Shown piece by piece: positions 54,301 to 61,510 of a stretch of 64,000 bases of DNA. Each line of letters begins with the position of its first letter. Position 1 is the stretch's first letter. The stretch is from Fimbriimonadaceae bacterium (lineage in GTDB: Bacteria > Armatimonadota > Fimbriimonadia > Fimbriimonadales > Fimbriimonadaceae), in the NCBI GenBank assembly GCA_019638795.1, contig JAHBTB010000001.1, forward strand, positions 620,001 through 684,000, given 5' to 3'. The position numbers and the translations under genes are program-made. The notes below the pieces were generated by a model, which saw only the letters and a program-made list of their open reading frames with translations, was not told where the DNA came from and made no database searches.

Positions 54301-54699
54301 TTCACCGGCGACCTCACGAGCACCTTTGCGACCGACTACCAGTACCTCTACTGGCAGCCTCATACATTGGCCATGCCCACAGGTGGCGTCTTCGGTGCCG
54401 CGATCCCGACGTTCACGCCGACCAAACTGACCGCCGTCGCGAATGTCCGCGTCCAAGGGCGCGGGACCCTTGTCGGCCTCTTCCAACTGTGGGACTACAC
54501 CAAGTCGTCGTGGAAGACGGTGCAGTCGACCGTGATGAACCGGGCACGACAGTCGGTCACCGCGACGGTCACGAACAACGCCGCCCACTACGTGGACCCG
54601 GCCACCGGAAGGGTCAAGTTCCGGTTCCAGGTGTACAGCACTGCGCTGCGCCTGCGGTACTTGGCCGGGGTGGACTCGCTCGAGTTCCGCGTGAACTGA
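51325..54699 (+). CDS. Giant secreted Asp-box (BNR/sortilin-like) beta-propeller protein
   Basis: A 1124-residue exported protein. A signal peptide spans residues 1-27. Residues about 30-110 form a small domain (LNIKISLKPGADHSAVLALV) that looks like a peptidase-inhibitor I9/propeptide-type fold. From about 190 to 880 at least eight Asp-box units are seen (STDGGVNW, SADGGATW, SINGGQSW, STDRGLTW, STDAGASW, SKDGGTTW, STDFGANW, TRDAGATW), giving one or two beta-propellers as in sialidase- or Vps10-type proteins. Residues about 890-1124 are Ig-like and beta-sandwich domains. The GH33 active-site Arg triad was not identified. Surface adhesion or polymer binding is inferred. Confidence 0.85.
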   Translation: MNRRWTVAVRTVAAAAFSFVWSVAFASSTDAVGLNIKISLKPGADHSAVLALVKEHGRVVRDDAHVVVMRLNDPEYSLRMVLRLKGRPEVTGAEPMAPSLPAGIVQRAGVDELAKVIATYKEAWEGYEKAGGKKIGGEGEGEENETPGLEYLEAYLQFKRQRAYPEQQIDLTGFEQAMLRRTGKRQRFGQFSLRQQIEGGGSGSPGLKYFDYIGPRNLAIPYRTYYGITPCNGRVGAMAFDPTDNQTIYAGGPNGGLAKSTDGGVNWLPLGDTWPTMGVSSIAVKPDEHNILLVGTGDWQGGNVAGFGIMRSADGGATWDNVGASVLGTRPVSSILFDPQDSSVVLAAGSGGGSIARSINGGQSWAPVTGGGGGITTLSWNADNTVVWAGTESGTLKKSTDRGLTWSDVGVSGTSGELHVAASKTAPNTLYVLASSSEKVLRSTDAGASWTDLTSSYINGYNWSQAWYDRYIATTVVQRTGQPAADGVVIGLIDITFSKDGGTTWRNAGGSNWSATYDGTAITHNDQHCFAVNPANPNEWLVGNDGGAYRAVYDPDADTLTYTVLNRRLGFTQFYSLAAHPTNNNYAMGGTQDNATPHSFGNPLSWGNPGAGDGMGCAINPFNPANQYHSVYYQSIYRTNNSFNSQQDISPALTGQAKPFVGELWIDQNNGRYLYCNADYLNRYDAQTNTWTEKVGNLQFAGNTTIVSTFAVATGDSNTMYVGTGNGRVWRSTDFGANWTRIDGQGSGLPNRYVTKVLVNPANKNDVLVTVSGSGTDHVWRCTDTSAGTPAWVSVSGSGATGLPNVSVNDIAIDNLDANTWYVATDIGLWRTRDAGATWDDYGSTAGIPNTQVNKLVAVPGSKALFAATYGRGMWRLKDDGIQITDLTASAAVITGGESGTGTVTLDSFGLPTGTPVQLSSSDPATLQVPVNTRVPYESLAGTFPITTSSISVGKTVTITATAGNSKATFDVSVVPPGPIHADSVTLDNGDVFTGDLTSTFATDYQYLYWQPHTLAMPTGGVFGAAIPTFTPTKLTAVANVRVQGRGTLVGLFQLWDYTKSSWKTVQSTVMNRARQSVTATVTNNAAHYVDPATGRVKFRFQVYSTALRLRYLAGVDSLEFRVN

Positions 54700-54706
54700 C
54701 CGGGAC

Positions 54707-54732
54707 CCGGGCGGGCCGTCTGGCCCGCCCGG
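54707..54732 (+). terminator. GC-rich hairpin after the Asp-box gene
   Basis: CCGGGCGGGCC (54707-54717) and GGCCCGCCCGG (54722-54732) form a perfect 11-bp stem with a 4-nt loop, 7 nt past the stop. The following bases are CCCGCCTCTTCCT, so the T-tract is poor; it may terminate by stem strength. Confidence 0.6.
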
Positions 54733-54823
54733 CCCGCCTCTTCCTGAGGAGCCGGATTGGGCCCAAGTACACTAAATGGCACAATCAATACTGTTCGGTA
54801 CAGTTTCCCACTCCGAGACCAGC

Positions 54824-56344
54824 ATGACTGACAACCAGACCGTCCCCCAGACTGACGACGAACTTCTTGAGCACTACGCCGAGACGGAGTACAAGTGGGG
54901 GTTTGTCAGCGACGTCGACGCCGAGACTTTGCCCCCCGGCCTTGACGAAGACACCGTGCGGTTTATCAGCGCCAAGAAGGGCGAGCCCGACTGGTTGCTC
55001 GACTGGCGGCTCAAAGCGCTCCGCCACCTGCAGACGATGTCCGTCCCGACATGGCCGAACGTGGAGTACGAGCCAGTCGACCTCCAGTCCATCTCGTACT
55101 ACTCGGCCCCCAAGAAGAAGCCGAGCCTGGACAGCTTGGAGGACGCGGACCCTGAACTGTTGCGCACCTTCGAAAAGTTGGGGATCCCCCTCCGCGAGCA
55201 GGAGATCCTTCTGAACGTCAAGGGCGCTGGTGAGGCCCATGCTTCTGGTGAGCCGGCGTCGGGTGGGGTCGCCATCGACGCGGTGTTCGACTCCGTCTCG
55301 GTTGTGACGACGTTCAAGGAGAAGCTCCGCGAGGCAGGGGTCATCTTCTGTTCCATCAGCGAGGCCGTGCGCGAGCACCCGGACTTGGTCAAGGAGTACC
55401 TGGGCAGTGTCGTCCCGTACAGCGACAACTACTTTGCGACCCTCAATTCGGCGGTGTTCTCCGACGGTTCCTTTGTCTATGTCCCGAAGGGCACCCGATG
55501 CCCCATGGAGCTGTCGACGTACTTCCGCATCAACGCCGAGAACACCGGCCAGTTTGAGCGCACCCTCATCATCGCGGACGAAGGGGCTTACGTCAGCTAC
55601 CTGGAGGGCTGTACCGCTCCTAAGCGGGACGAAAACCAGCTTCATGCCGCGGTGGTGGAACTCGTCGCCCTCAAGGACGGTGAGATCAAGTATTCGACGG
55701 TCCAGAATTGGTATCCCGGTGACCGCGAGACCGGCAAAGGGGGCATCTTTAACTTCGTCACCAAGCGCGGCATCTGCCGTGGCGACCGGGCCAAGATCAC
55801 CTGGACCCAGGTCGAGACCGGTTCGGCGATCACCTGGAAATATCCGAGCGTCATCCTACGCGGGGACGACTCGATCGGCGAGTTCTATTCCGTCGCCCTG
55901 ACCGCCCACCGCCAGCAGGCCGACACGGGCACAAAAATGGTCCATATCGGCAAGCGCACCCGCTCCACCATCGTGAGCAAGGGCATCAGCGCCGGTCGGG
56001 GACAAAACACGTACCGGGGACTCGTAAAGATCAACGCCGGGGCGGACGGGGCGCGAAACTACTCCGTGTGCGACTCGATGCTTATGGGTGACCGGTGCGG
56101 TGCTCACACCTTCCCCTACATCGAGGTCAAGAACAACACCGCCAAGATGGAGCATGAGGCGACCACGAGCAAGATCGGAGAAGACCAGCTGTTCTATCTC
56201 GCCCAACGTGGCATCAACGAAGAGGACGCGGTCAACATGATCGTGAGCGGCTTCTGCAAGGACGTTTTTCGAGTCCTCCCGATGGAGTTCGCCGTCGAGG
56301 CGCAAAAGCTCCTCGCTGTCAGCCTCGAACACTCCGTCGGTTAA
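54824..56344 (+). CDS. sufB: Fe-S cluster assembly scaffold protein SufB
   Basis: The scaffold component of the SUF system, 506 residues. It has the family pattern [53 protein letters not shown], and the C-terminal block with the catalytic Cys and Glu region ([19 protein letters not shown]) and [22 protein letters not shown] 54824 (MTDNQTVPQ) is preferred over the in-frame ATG 54776, because homologues start here. sufC, sufD and sufS, normally adjacent, are not in the window, so this copy is alone. Confidence 0.95.
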   Translation: MTDNQTVPQTDDELLEHYAETEYKWGFVSDVDAETLPPGLDEDTVRFISAKKGEPDWLLDWRLKALRHLQTMSVPTWPNVEYEPVDLQSISYYSAPKKKPSLDSLEDADPELLRTFEKLGIPLREQEILLNVKGAGEAHASGEPASGGVAIDAVFDSVSVVTTFKEKLREAGVIFCSISEAVREHPDLVKEYLGSVVPYSDNYFATLNSAVFSDGSFVYVPKGTRCPMELSTYFRINAENTGQFERTLIIADEGAYVSYLEGCTAPKRDENQLHAAVVELVALKDGEIKYSTVQNWYPGDRETGKGGIFNFVTKRGICRGDRAKITWTQVETGSAITWKYPSVILRGDDSIGEFYSVALTAHRQQADTGTKMVHIGKRTRSTIVSKGISAGRGQNTYRGLVKINAGADGARNYSVCDSMLMGDRCGAHTFPYIEVKNNTAKMEHEATTSKIGEDQLFYLAQRGINEEDAVNMIVSGFCKDVFRVLPMEFAVEAQKLLAVSLEHSVG

Positions 56345-56440
56345 CCAGACAGTAGACGGATCCTGAGGAAGTCCAGGTATCGTGGCGCTGATCGGGCCGC
56401 CCATTCTTTAAGTTTTGCGGCCTGAGCATGGAGATAACCT

Positions 56441-57061
56441 ATGAGTATCCAAGTCATGAACCTCCTTGCGCTTGCGGCGGCGACGGTACCGGGCGCGACT
56501 AAGGCCAAACCGTTCCACTATACGGGCTACTACGCCGAGGCCTGCAGTTGCTCGGCCCCCTGCCCGTGCGAAATGACGGGTGTCACCAAGGGGTGCCTGG
56601 GTGTCGGGGCGTTCGCCTTTGAGTCGGGGTCGTACGACGGCATGAGCATCTCGGGATGTCGGGCCGCCTATGCCACCGGGCCTGGGGAGTGGGTGCTGAT
56701 CTACGTGGACGCGCCGACTCCGGCCAAGAAGAAGGCGCTCACGGCCATGTTGACGGCGGTCTTGAGCGGGTTCGGAAAGATCGAGGCGGTGAAAGACGCC
56801 AAAGTCGCCCTGACGAAGCGTGGCGACCATTACTGGTGTTCGATCGACGGCGGTCGGATCGGTAACTTTGAGACGACGCCGGTCCTTGGACTGGACAACA
56901 AGACACCGCTCAAGTACTCGAACGTCAAGGACCCCCTCCATCCCGTCGTGATGCAAGGCAACAACGTCGAGACCCACTTCAACGACGGTGGCCACTCGTT
57001 TGACCTGAAGGACAGCAACGCCTTCTTCAACGGGTCGATCAGTGCCAAGGGCTCAGTCTGA
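56441..57061 (+). CDS. DUF1326 protein with Cys-rich motif
   Basis: A 206-residue protein. The DUF1326 hallmark YYAEACSCSAPCPCEMTG (near residues 28-45) has five cysteines in a short run that could bind metal or an Fe-S cluster. The rest is a beta-rich fold. The N terminus is weakly hydrophobic (MNLLALAAATVPGATKA), so a signal peptide is possible. ATG 56441 has GGAG 8 nt upstream. It lies 96 nt downstream of sufB and 46 nt upstream of a MarR gene. Function unknown; a metal-linked role is inferred from motif and neighbours. Confidence 0.75.
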   Translation: MSIQVMNLLALAAATVPGATKAKPFHYTGYYAEACSCSAPCPCEMTGVTKGCLGVGAFAFESGSYDGMSISGCRAAYATGPGEWVLIYVDAPTPAKKKALTAMLTAVLSGFGKIEAVKDAKVALTKRGDHYWCSIDGGRIGNFETTPVLGLDNKTPLKYSNVKDPLHPVVMQGNNVETHFNDGGHSFDLKDSNAFFNGSISAKGSV

Positions 57062-57107
57062 TGAGCCGGCGGGCCCAGGGGCACATCGGTAAAATATCGG
57101 TTCGTAA

Positions 57108-57611
57108 ATGGACTCTGGGCCCATGAATCTGACGGAGGCCATCCCCGTGAAACATCGCGCCCTTCGGGCGATGTTGCAGACCTCGGGAAGGATCATCCGG
57201 ACCGTCTCGAAGAGACTTGACGACGCCGGACATGTCTCTGCCGAGGTGTACGACGTTCTCGTCACGCTCGAATACGAAGCCACCCACCGGATGCGCCTGA
57301 GCCAATTGGCCGACGAGATCGTGCTCAGCCGAAGCGGGCTTTCCCGGCTCATCGACCGCATGGAACGCGACGGGCTCATCCGCCGAGAAGAGTGCCCCGG
57401 CGACCGCCGGGGCACATATGCCGTCCTCACCGAGGCCGGACTGGCCGCGCGTCAAAGCGCATGGCCCACGGTCGAGGCCGAATTGGCCGAGCTATGGAAC
57501 AACCAGGTCACCGAAGCAGAGGCGGCCAAGCTCCTCAAGATTTTCTCAAGGATCACGGTTACTCCGGCGGAAGGTAGCAAAAAGCCGTCGCGCAAGGCGA
57601 CGGCCCTTTGA
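57108..57611 (+). CDS. MarR-family transcriptional regulator
   Basis: A winged-helix regulator of 167 residues. The DNA-binding core is VYDVLVTLEYEATHRMRLSQLADEIVLSRSGLSRLIDRMERDGLI, with the wing RREECPGDRRGTYAVLTEAG. It probably forms a dimer and is released from DNA by a small ligand. ATG 57108 or ATG 57123 is the start; TAAAAT at 57090-57095 may be a -10. Its last codons contain a terminator for the opposite strand. The target genes are unknown; its neighbours are DUF1326 and sufB upstream. Confidence 0.85.
   Translation: MDSGPMNLTEAIPVKHRALRAMLQTSGRIIRTVSKRLDDAGHVSAEVYDVLVTLEYEATHRMRLSQLADEIVLSRSGLSRLIDRMERDGLIRREECPGDRRGTYAVLTEAGLAARQSAWPTVEAELAELWNNQVTEAEAAKLLKIFSRITVTPAEGSKKPSRKATAL
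57584..57604 (-). terminator. Rho-independent terminator of the prepilin operon, inside the marR 3' end
   Basis: On the minus strand GCCGTCGC (57604-57597), a 5-nt loop and GCGACGGC (57591-57584) form an 8-bp perfect stem followed by TTTTTGC. It lies 15 nt past the small membrane protein stop and within the last codons of marR, which is on the other strand. Confidence 0.8.
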
Positions 57612-57618
57612 CCGGACA

Positions 57619-57825
57619 TCACTCCTGACTGGCCCTAGGAAAGCCGCCAGGCGGGGGTGGAGGCGGCCCCTTGGCACTCGACATCGGCGTCTTGGGCGGA
57701 CCGCCCGTGGAGGGCGGCGGCGGCGGGTTCAGCATAAAGCCGAACACCACCAGCACCACCACGACCACGAGGGAGACCACCGCGACCACGGCCGCGGTCG
57801 AGAGGGGCTTAGCGTCCCCCTTCAC
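57619..57825 (-). CDS. Small membrane protein with Pro-rich tail
   Basis: A 68-residue protein with one membrane helix ([20 protein letters not shown]) and a C-terminal Pro/Gly-rich tail ([19 protein letters not shown]). Its ATG overlaps the prepilin stop by 4 bp, so it is translated with it. It has no known family. A role with the prepilin, for example in anchoring or assembly, is inferred from coupling only. Confidence 0.6.
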   Translation of the reverse strand: MKGDAKPLSTAAVVAVVSLVVVVVLVVFGFMLNPPPPPSTGGPPKTPMSSAKGPPPPPPGGFPRASQE

Positions 57826-58592
57826 TCAGTCGCGCTCCAATACGACCCCCAGAAGCGCTGCCGGGCGTCACGGTAGCCGTCCCAGAAGTCTTGGCCCGGG
57901 GCGTTATAGATCTTCCCGGCCGGTACCCGGCCCGCGTGGCCGTCGGCATACGAGACGATGTTGCCGTCGTTGTGGCGGACTCGCGCGGCATAGCACTGGT
58001 TGGCCCAGAAGTCATTGGGATCCGTGTAGTTGGGTTCGATCGCCGAATAGTTGACAAACCCAAACCATCCCCAGCGCGTGTCGCCGGGCCACGTCGTCGT
58101 CACAAACGCGGCGCGCTCGGCCAGGTTCTCTTGACTGCTGAGGTTCCGGTTGTAGACCTTGGTCGGCCACGGGTTGGTCCAGTAGCCGAAGAGCCCGAAG
58201 ATGTTGGCGCTGAGGTTGTGGTAGTGGATCCAGTCGCCCCAGTACTCGCCGGTCATCGTGATCGGGCCGAGGTCGGCGTCACTCGGGCGGGCTTCGGCGG
58301 CGTCCCACATGATTTCGCGGTTCTTCATGTAGGGGTAAAGCCGCTGGAGGATCGTCACTCCGTAGTTGCCGTCGGGCAGGAACGACTCGACCTGGGCGGT
58401 CATGTCGTCATAGTCGCTGCCGTACATCTGCAGGGCGAGACCGACTTGCTTCTGGTTGGAGATCGTCGCCGCAGACTTGGCGGCCCGCTTCGCCTGGGCA
58501 AAGACCGGGAACAGGATCGCCGCCAAGATGGCGATGATCGCGATCACAACAAGAAGCTCGATCAAGGTGAATGCTGAACGTCGATTGCTCAT
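57822..58592 (-). CDS. DUF1559-like type IV prepilin/pseudopilin
   Basis: A 256-residue protein with a canonical N-terminal methylation motif: [20 protein letters not shown], cut after the residue before Phe (here Ala-Phe, where most prepilins have Gly) and followed by the [11 protein letters not shown] helix. The C terminus has [17 protein letters not shown], the H-x9-DG-type motif of proteins abundant in Planctomycetes and Armatimonadota. Such proteins are exported and built into pseudopilus-like structures or anchored in the membrane. ATG 58592 has GGAAGG about 9 nt upstream. It is followed by the small Pro-rich protein. Confidence 0.9.
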   Translation of the reverse strand: MSNRRSAFTLIELLVVIAIIAILAAILFPVFAQAKRAAKSAATISNQKQVGLALQMYGSDYDDMTAQVESFLPDGNYGVTILQRLYPYMKNREIMWDAAEARPSDADLGPITMTGEYWGDWIHYHNLSANIFGLFGYWTNPWPTKVYNRNLSSQENLAERAAFVTTTWPGDTRWGWFGFVNYSAIEPNYTDPNDFWANQCYAARVRHNDGNIVSYADGHAGRVPAGKIYNAPGQDFWDGYRDARQRFWGSYWSATE

Positions 58593-58742
58593 GATAAATG
58601 CCTTCCCGTGGCGGGACGGTAGTCTTGGTCACGGGGCAGGGAGTTCCCTCCCGACCATAAGTTACGAAGCTGGGGGCCACGTCTGGCGGCACCATATCCG
58701 CCCCCCGCTTGACTGTTTCGACTGTCAGGAAACTTCGTTCGG

Positions 58743-60077
58743 TCAATCAGCCAAGACGGCAGACTTGGTCTCCACGATGAAGGGCACCACGAACAAGCCG
58801 AGCAAAGGAACGACGGCCACCCATGCGATCGCCTGAAGGGGCTGGGACGACGACTTCATCACCAGCCCCACGAGCGGTGGGCCCGCTGCGGCGACGAACC
58901 GCCCGGCGTTGTAGCAAAAGCCCGCGCCGGTGGCGCGGAGCCGGGTCGGGTAGAGCTCGGGCAGGTAGTAGGTGAAGCTGCCGAAGACACCAAAAACCGT
59001 CAGCCCCATGAAGAAGAACATGGAGAGGCGCACTTCGTCGGGCGCCGGGGCGCCGTACGTCGTGAAGATAGCGGCCGCCGAGGCGACAAAGTAGATGAAG
59101 TACATCGGTTTTCGCCCCATCGTCTTGGCAAAGACCACGGTGAGGAGCGTCCCGAGCAGGCCGCCCACATTGAACCACGTGGTCGCGACCGCCTTCCATT
59201 CCTCGATGAGCATCTGGGTCGCCTCCTTCCCCAAGCCCTGGGCGGTTGCCCGGGCCTGGGCCAGCAAGGTCGCCACCTGGGGGTTGAAGGCGTTGCACGC
59301 CCACCACATGACCAAGGCGACCAAGGCCATTCCCAAGCCGCTCCATGTGACCCGGCGGAACTCAGGGGTGAAGAGGTCGCGGATCCCCGCCCGGGCCGCC
59401 TCGACCGCATTGCCGCTCCACTTCTCGGGCTCCTTGACAAAAAGGCGCACCAGGAAGGCCACCGCGGCAGGCACCAGACCGAAGAGAAACACCGTGCGCC
59501 AAGACGTCTCGGGGCTGCCCACCAGATGGACGCCCTGGACCTGGTGCGTGACATATGTGGCCAGGAACAGGCCCGCCGGGGCGCTGGTGTAGAGAATCGC
59601 ACCGGCCTCGACGCGGCGCTTCTCGGGGACCACCTCGGCGACCATCGCCGCGCCCGCCGCCCATTCCCCGCCGATGCCGAGGCTGGCGATGACGCGACAG
59701 ACGACAAGAAACGCCATGTTGGGGGCGAAGGCGCAGGCGGCCGTGCCCAGGGCGTACATCGCCATGGTCAGCATCAGCGCCTTTGTCCGTCCGATCCGGT
59801 CGGCGACCCGTCCGAACAGGATGCCGCCGACACCCCACCCGACCAAGAGCAACGAGGTCAGGAGGCCGATCCAGAGCGATGTCTGCTCCTTGGCCTGTTG
59901 GGTACCGATCGGGATGCCCAGCAACGTCGGCACGCAGTTCGGCGCGACGTAGTTGAACAGCAAGCCGTCGAAGACGTCGAACCCCCAGCCGAGCCATGCG
60001 GCAAAGAGAACCGTCCACTGGTAGCGGCTCATGCCCCAGAAGCCAGGCCGATTGGCGACGCCGGTGTCGCTGTCCAT
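58743..60077 (-). CDS. MFS transporter (sugar/carboxylate type)
   Basis: A 444-residue protein with 12 predicted membrane helices. MFS motif A is seen between helices 2 and 3 (GRVADRIGRTKALML), and ASLGIGGEWAAGAAMVAE on helix 5 fits the family of proton symporters for aromatic or short organic acids and sugars. It is the last gene of the operon with the GH109-like gene 43 nt upstream, so it may take up the sugar released. The substrate is not known. TAACCT lies 9 nt before the start. Confidence 0.85.
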   Translation of the reverse strand: MDSDTGVANRPGFWGMSRYQWTVLFAAWLGWGFDVFDGLLFNYVAPNCVPTLLGIPIGTQQAKEQTSLWIGLLTSLLLVGWGVGGILFGRVADRIGRTKALMLTMAMYALGTAACAFAPNMAFLVVCRVIASLGIGGEWAAGAAMVAEVVPEKRRVEAGAILYTSAPAGLFLATYVTHQVQGVHLVGSPETSWRTVFLFGLVPAAVAFLVRLFVKEPEKWSGNAVEAARAGIRDLFTPEFRRVTWSGLGMALVALVMWWACNAFNPQVATLLAQARATAQGLGKEATQMLIEEWKAVATTWFNVGGLLGTLLTVVFAKTMGRKPMYFIYFVASAAAIFTTYGAPAPDEVRLSMFFFMGLTVFGVFGSFTYYLPELYPTRLRATGAGFCYNAGRFVAAAGPPLVGLVMKSSSQPLQAIAWVAVVPLLGLFVVPFIVETKSAVLAD

Positions 60078-60120
60078 GGTCCCGGCAGGTTAGCCCAAGA
60101 CCACGGACGCGATCAACTCT

Positions 60121-61506
60121 CTAGTTGCGGATCGGGCGGCGCAAGAACGTCTGGTGGCCTTTCTTCCACTCGCCCCGGGTGAAGTCCGGGAACTTGAGCG
60201 GCACCGAACCATGGGCCACGGAGATCTCACTGAGCGGACCGGGCACGCTCCAAGCCGCCGCTTCGTAGACGTCCATGTCCGGCACAGTGCCCTGCCGCAT
60301 GCACTCGACCATGCGGTAGGCCATGATGAAGTCCATACCGCCGTGGCCCCCGTTCTTGCGGGCCATCTCGCCGACTTCCTTCCACAGCGGGTGCTCCCAC
60401 TCGTCCTTGTATTTGTCCAGCGGCACGTATTCGTCGTTGCCACCGTCGAAGTAGATGCGCGGCGGGTAGTCCTCGAATATGCCCTTGCTTCCCTGGAGCA
60501 TGTTGATGCGGCTGTACGGACGACAGTTGCTGACGTCGTGCTGCAGCATGATCGTCTTGCCCATCGCCGTCTTGATCAAGGACGTGTTGACGTCGCCGCA
60601 GATGTACTTCTCCTTGCGCTTGGGGTCGCCTTCGGGGAACTTGGCTTTGACGTACTCACTGAGGCCGGCCTCGGGCGAGCTCATCGAGACCATGTAGTCA
60701 AAGCGGTCGTACAGGTGGTTGCCGAAGTAATTGCCCACCGGGGCGAGCCCGTGGGTGGGATAGAAGTTGCCGTTCCGCTTCATGTGCGGGAAGCGACGCC
60801 ACAGCGACTCGCCCGTCCCGTTGGTCAGCACGTCGCGCAGGTCGTGGTCATAGGCCGCCCCTCCATGCAGGGGGACGCCGAAAAGGCCGGCCTGCACCAT
60901 GTTGAGGACCATCATCTCGGCATGGTCATAGGTGCAGTTCTCGATCATCACGCAGTGCTTGCGGCTGGCCTCACTGGCCTCCACCAGGGCCCAGCAGTCC
61001 TCGATCGTGTAGGCGGCGGGAACCTCGGTGAAGGCATGGTGCCCGTGCTTCATCGCGCTCAGGCAGACCGGGACGTGCCAATCCCACGGGGTGGCGGTCA
61101 AGACGACGTCGAGGTCGTTTCGGGCGCAGAGCCTCTCAAAGTCATGGTCGCCCTTGGTGTAGAGTTCAGGCCGCTTCTGACCACGCTTCTCCACCATGTC
61201 AGCCCCGCGCTTGGCGTGCTTCTCGTCGATGTCGCAAATGGCGGGTACGTCCACGTGTCCTGTCGCCAGGAAGTCGCTGAGCAGGCTGGTCCCGCGTCCG
61301 CCCACGCCGACAAACCCGATGCGCACGCGGTCGTGCTTCTCGAACGGCACGCCCAGCATCGTCTTGTGCTTGGTGGCGGGCACCTTGCCCGTGTCGGGGA
61401 CCCGTGACTGGGCTCCGACCAACGAAGGGACAGCTGCGGTGGCCGCGGCGACGGCCGAGGTCTGTAGCAGGCTGCGGCGGCTCATTCGGTCAGATTCGTT
61501 CGACAT
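60121..61506 (-). CDS. GH109-type Gfo/Idh/MocA oxidoreductase-like glycosidase
   Basis: A 461-residue exported protein with a twin-arginine signal (SRRSLLQTSAVAAATAA). The NAD-binding motif IGFVGVGGRGTSL follows at about residue 62. Motifs EVPAAYTIEDCW, MIENCTYDHAE, THGLAPVGNYF and GGHGGMDFIM match family GH109, in which alpha-N-acetylgalactosaminidase works by an NAD-dependent elimination mechanism. Glycan N-acetylhexosamine removal in the periplasm is likely. Its start lies 4 nt past the cocE stop. An NAD-bound oxidoreductase with another substrate cannot be excluded. Confidence 0.85.
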   Translation of the reverse strand: MSNESDRMSRRSLLQTSAVAAATAAVPSLVGAQSRVPDTGKVPATKHKTMLGVPFEKHDRVRIGFVGVGGRGTSLLSDFLATGHVDVPAICDIDEKHAKRGADMVEKRGQKRPELYTKGDHDFERLCARNDLDVVLTATPWDWHVPVCLSAMKHGHHAFTEVPAAYTIEDCWALVEASEASRKHCVMIENCTYDHAEMMVLNMVQAGLFGVPLHGGAAYDHDLRDVLTNGTGESLWRRFPHMKRNGNFYPTHGLAPVGNYFGNHLYDRFDYMVSMSSPEAGLSEYVKAKFPEGDPKRKEKYICGDVNTSLIKTAMGKTIMLQHDVSNCRPYSRINMLQGSKGIFEDYPPRIYFDGGNDEYVPLDKYKDEWEHPLWKEVGEMARKNGGHGGMDFIMAYRMVECMRQGTVPDMDVYEAAAWSVPGPLSEISVAHGSVPLKFPDFTRGEWKKGHQTFLRRPIRN

Positions 61507-61510
61507 AGCT

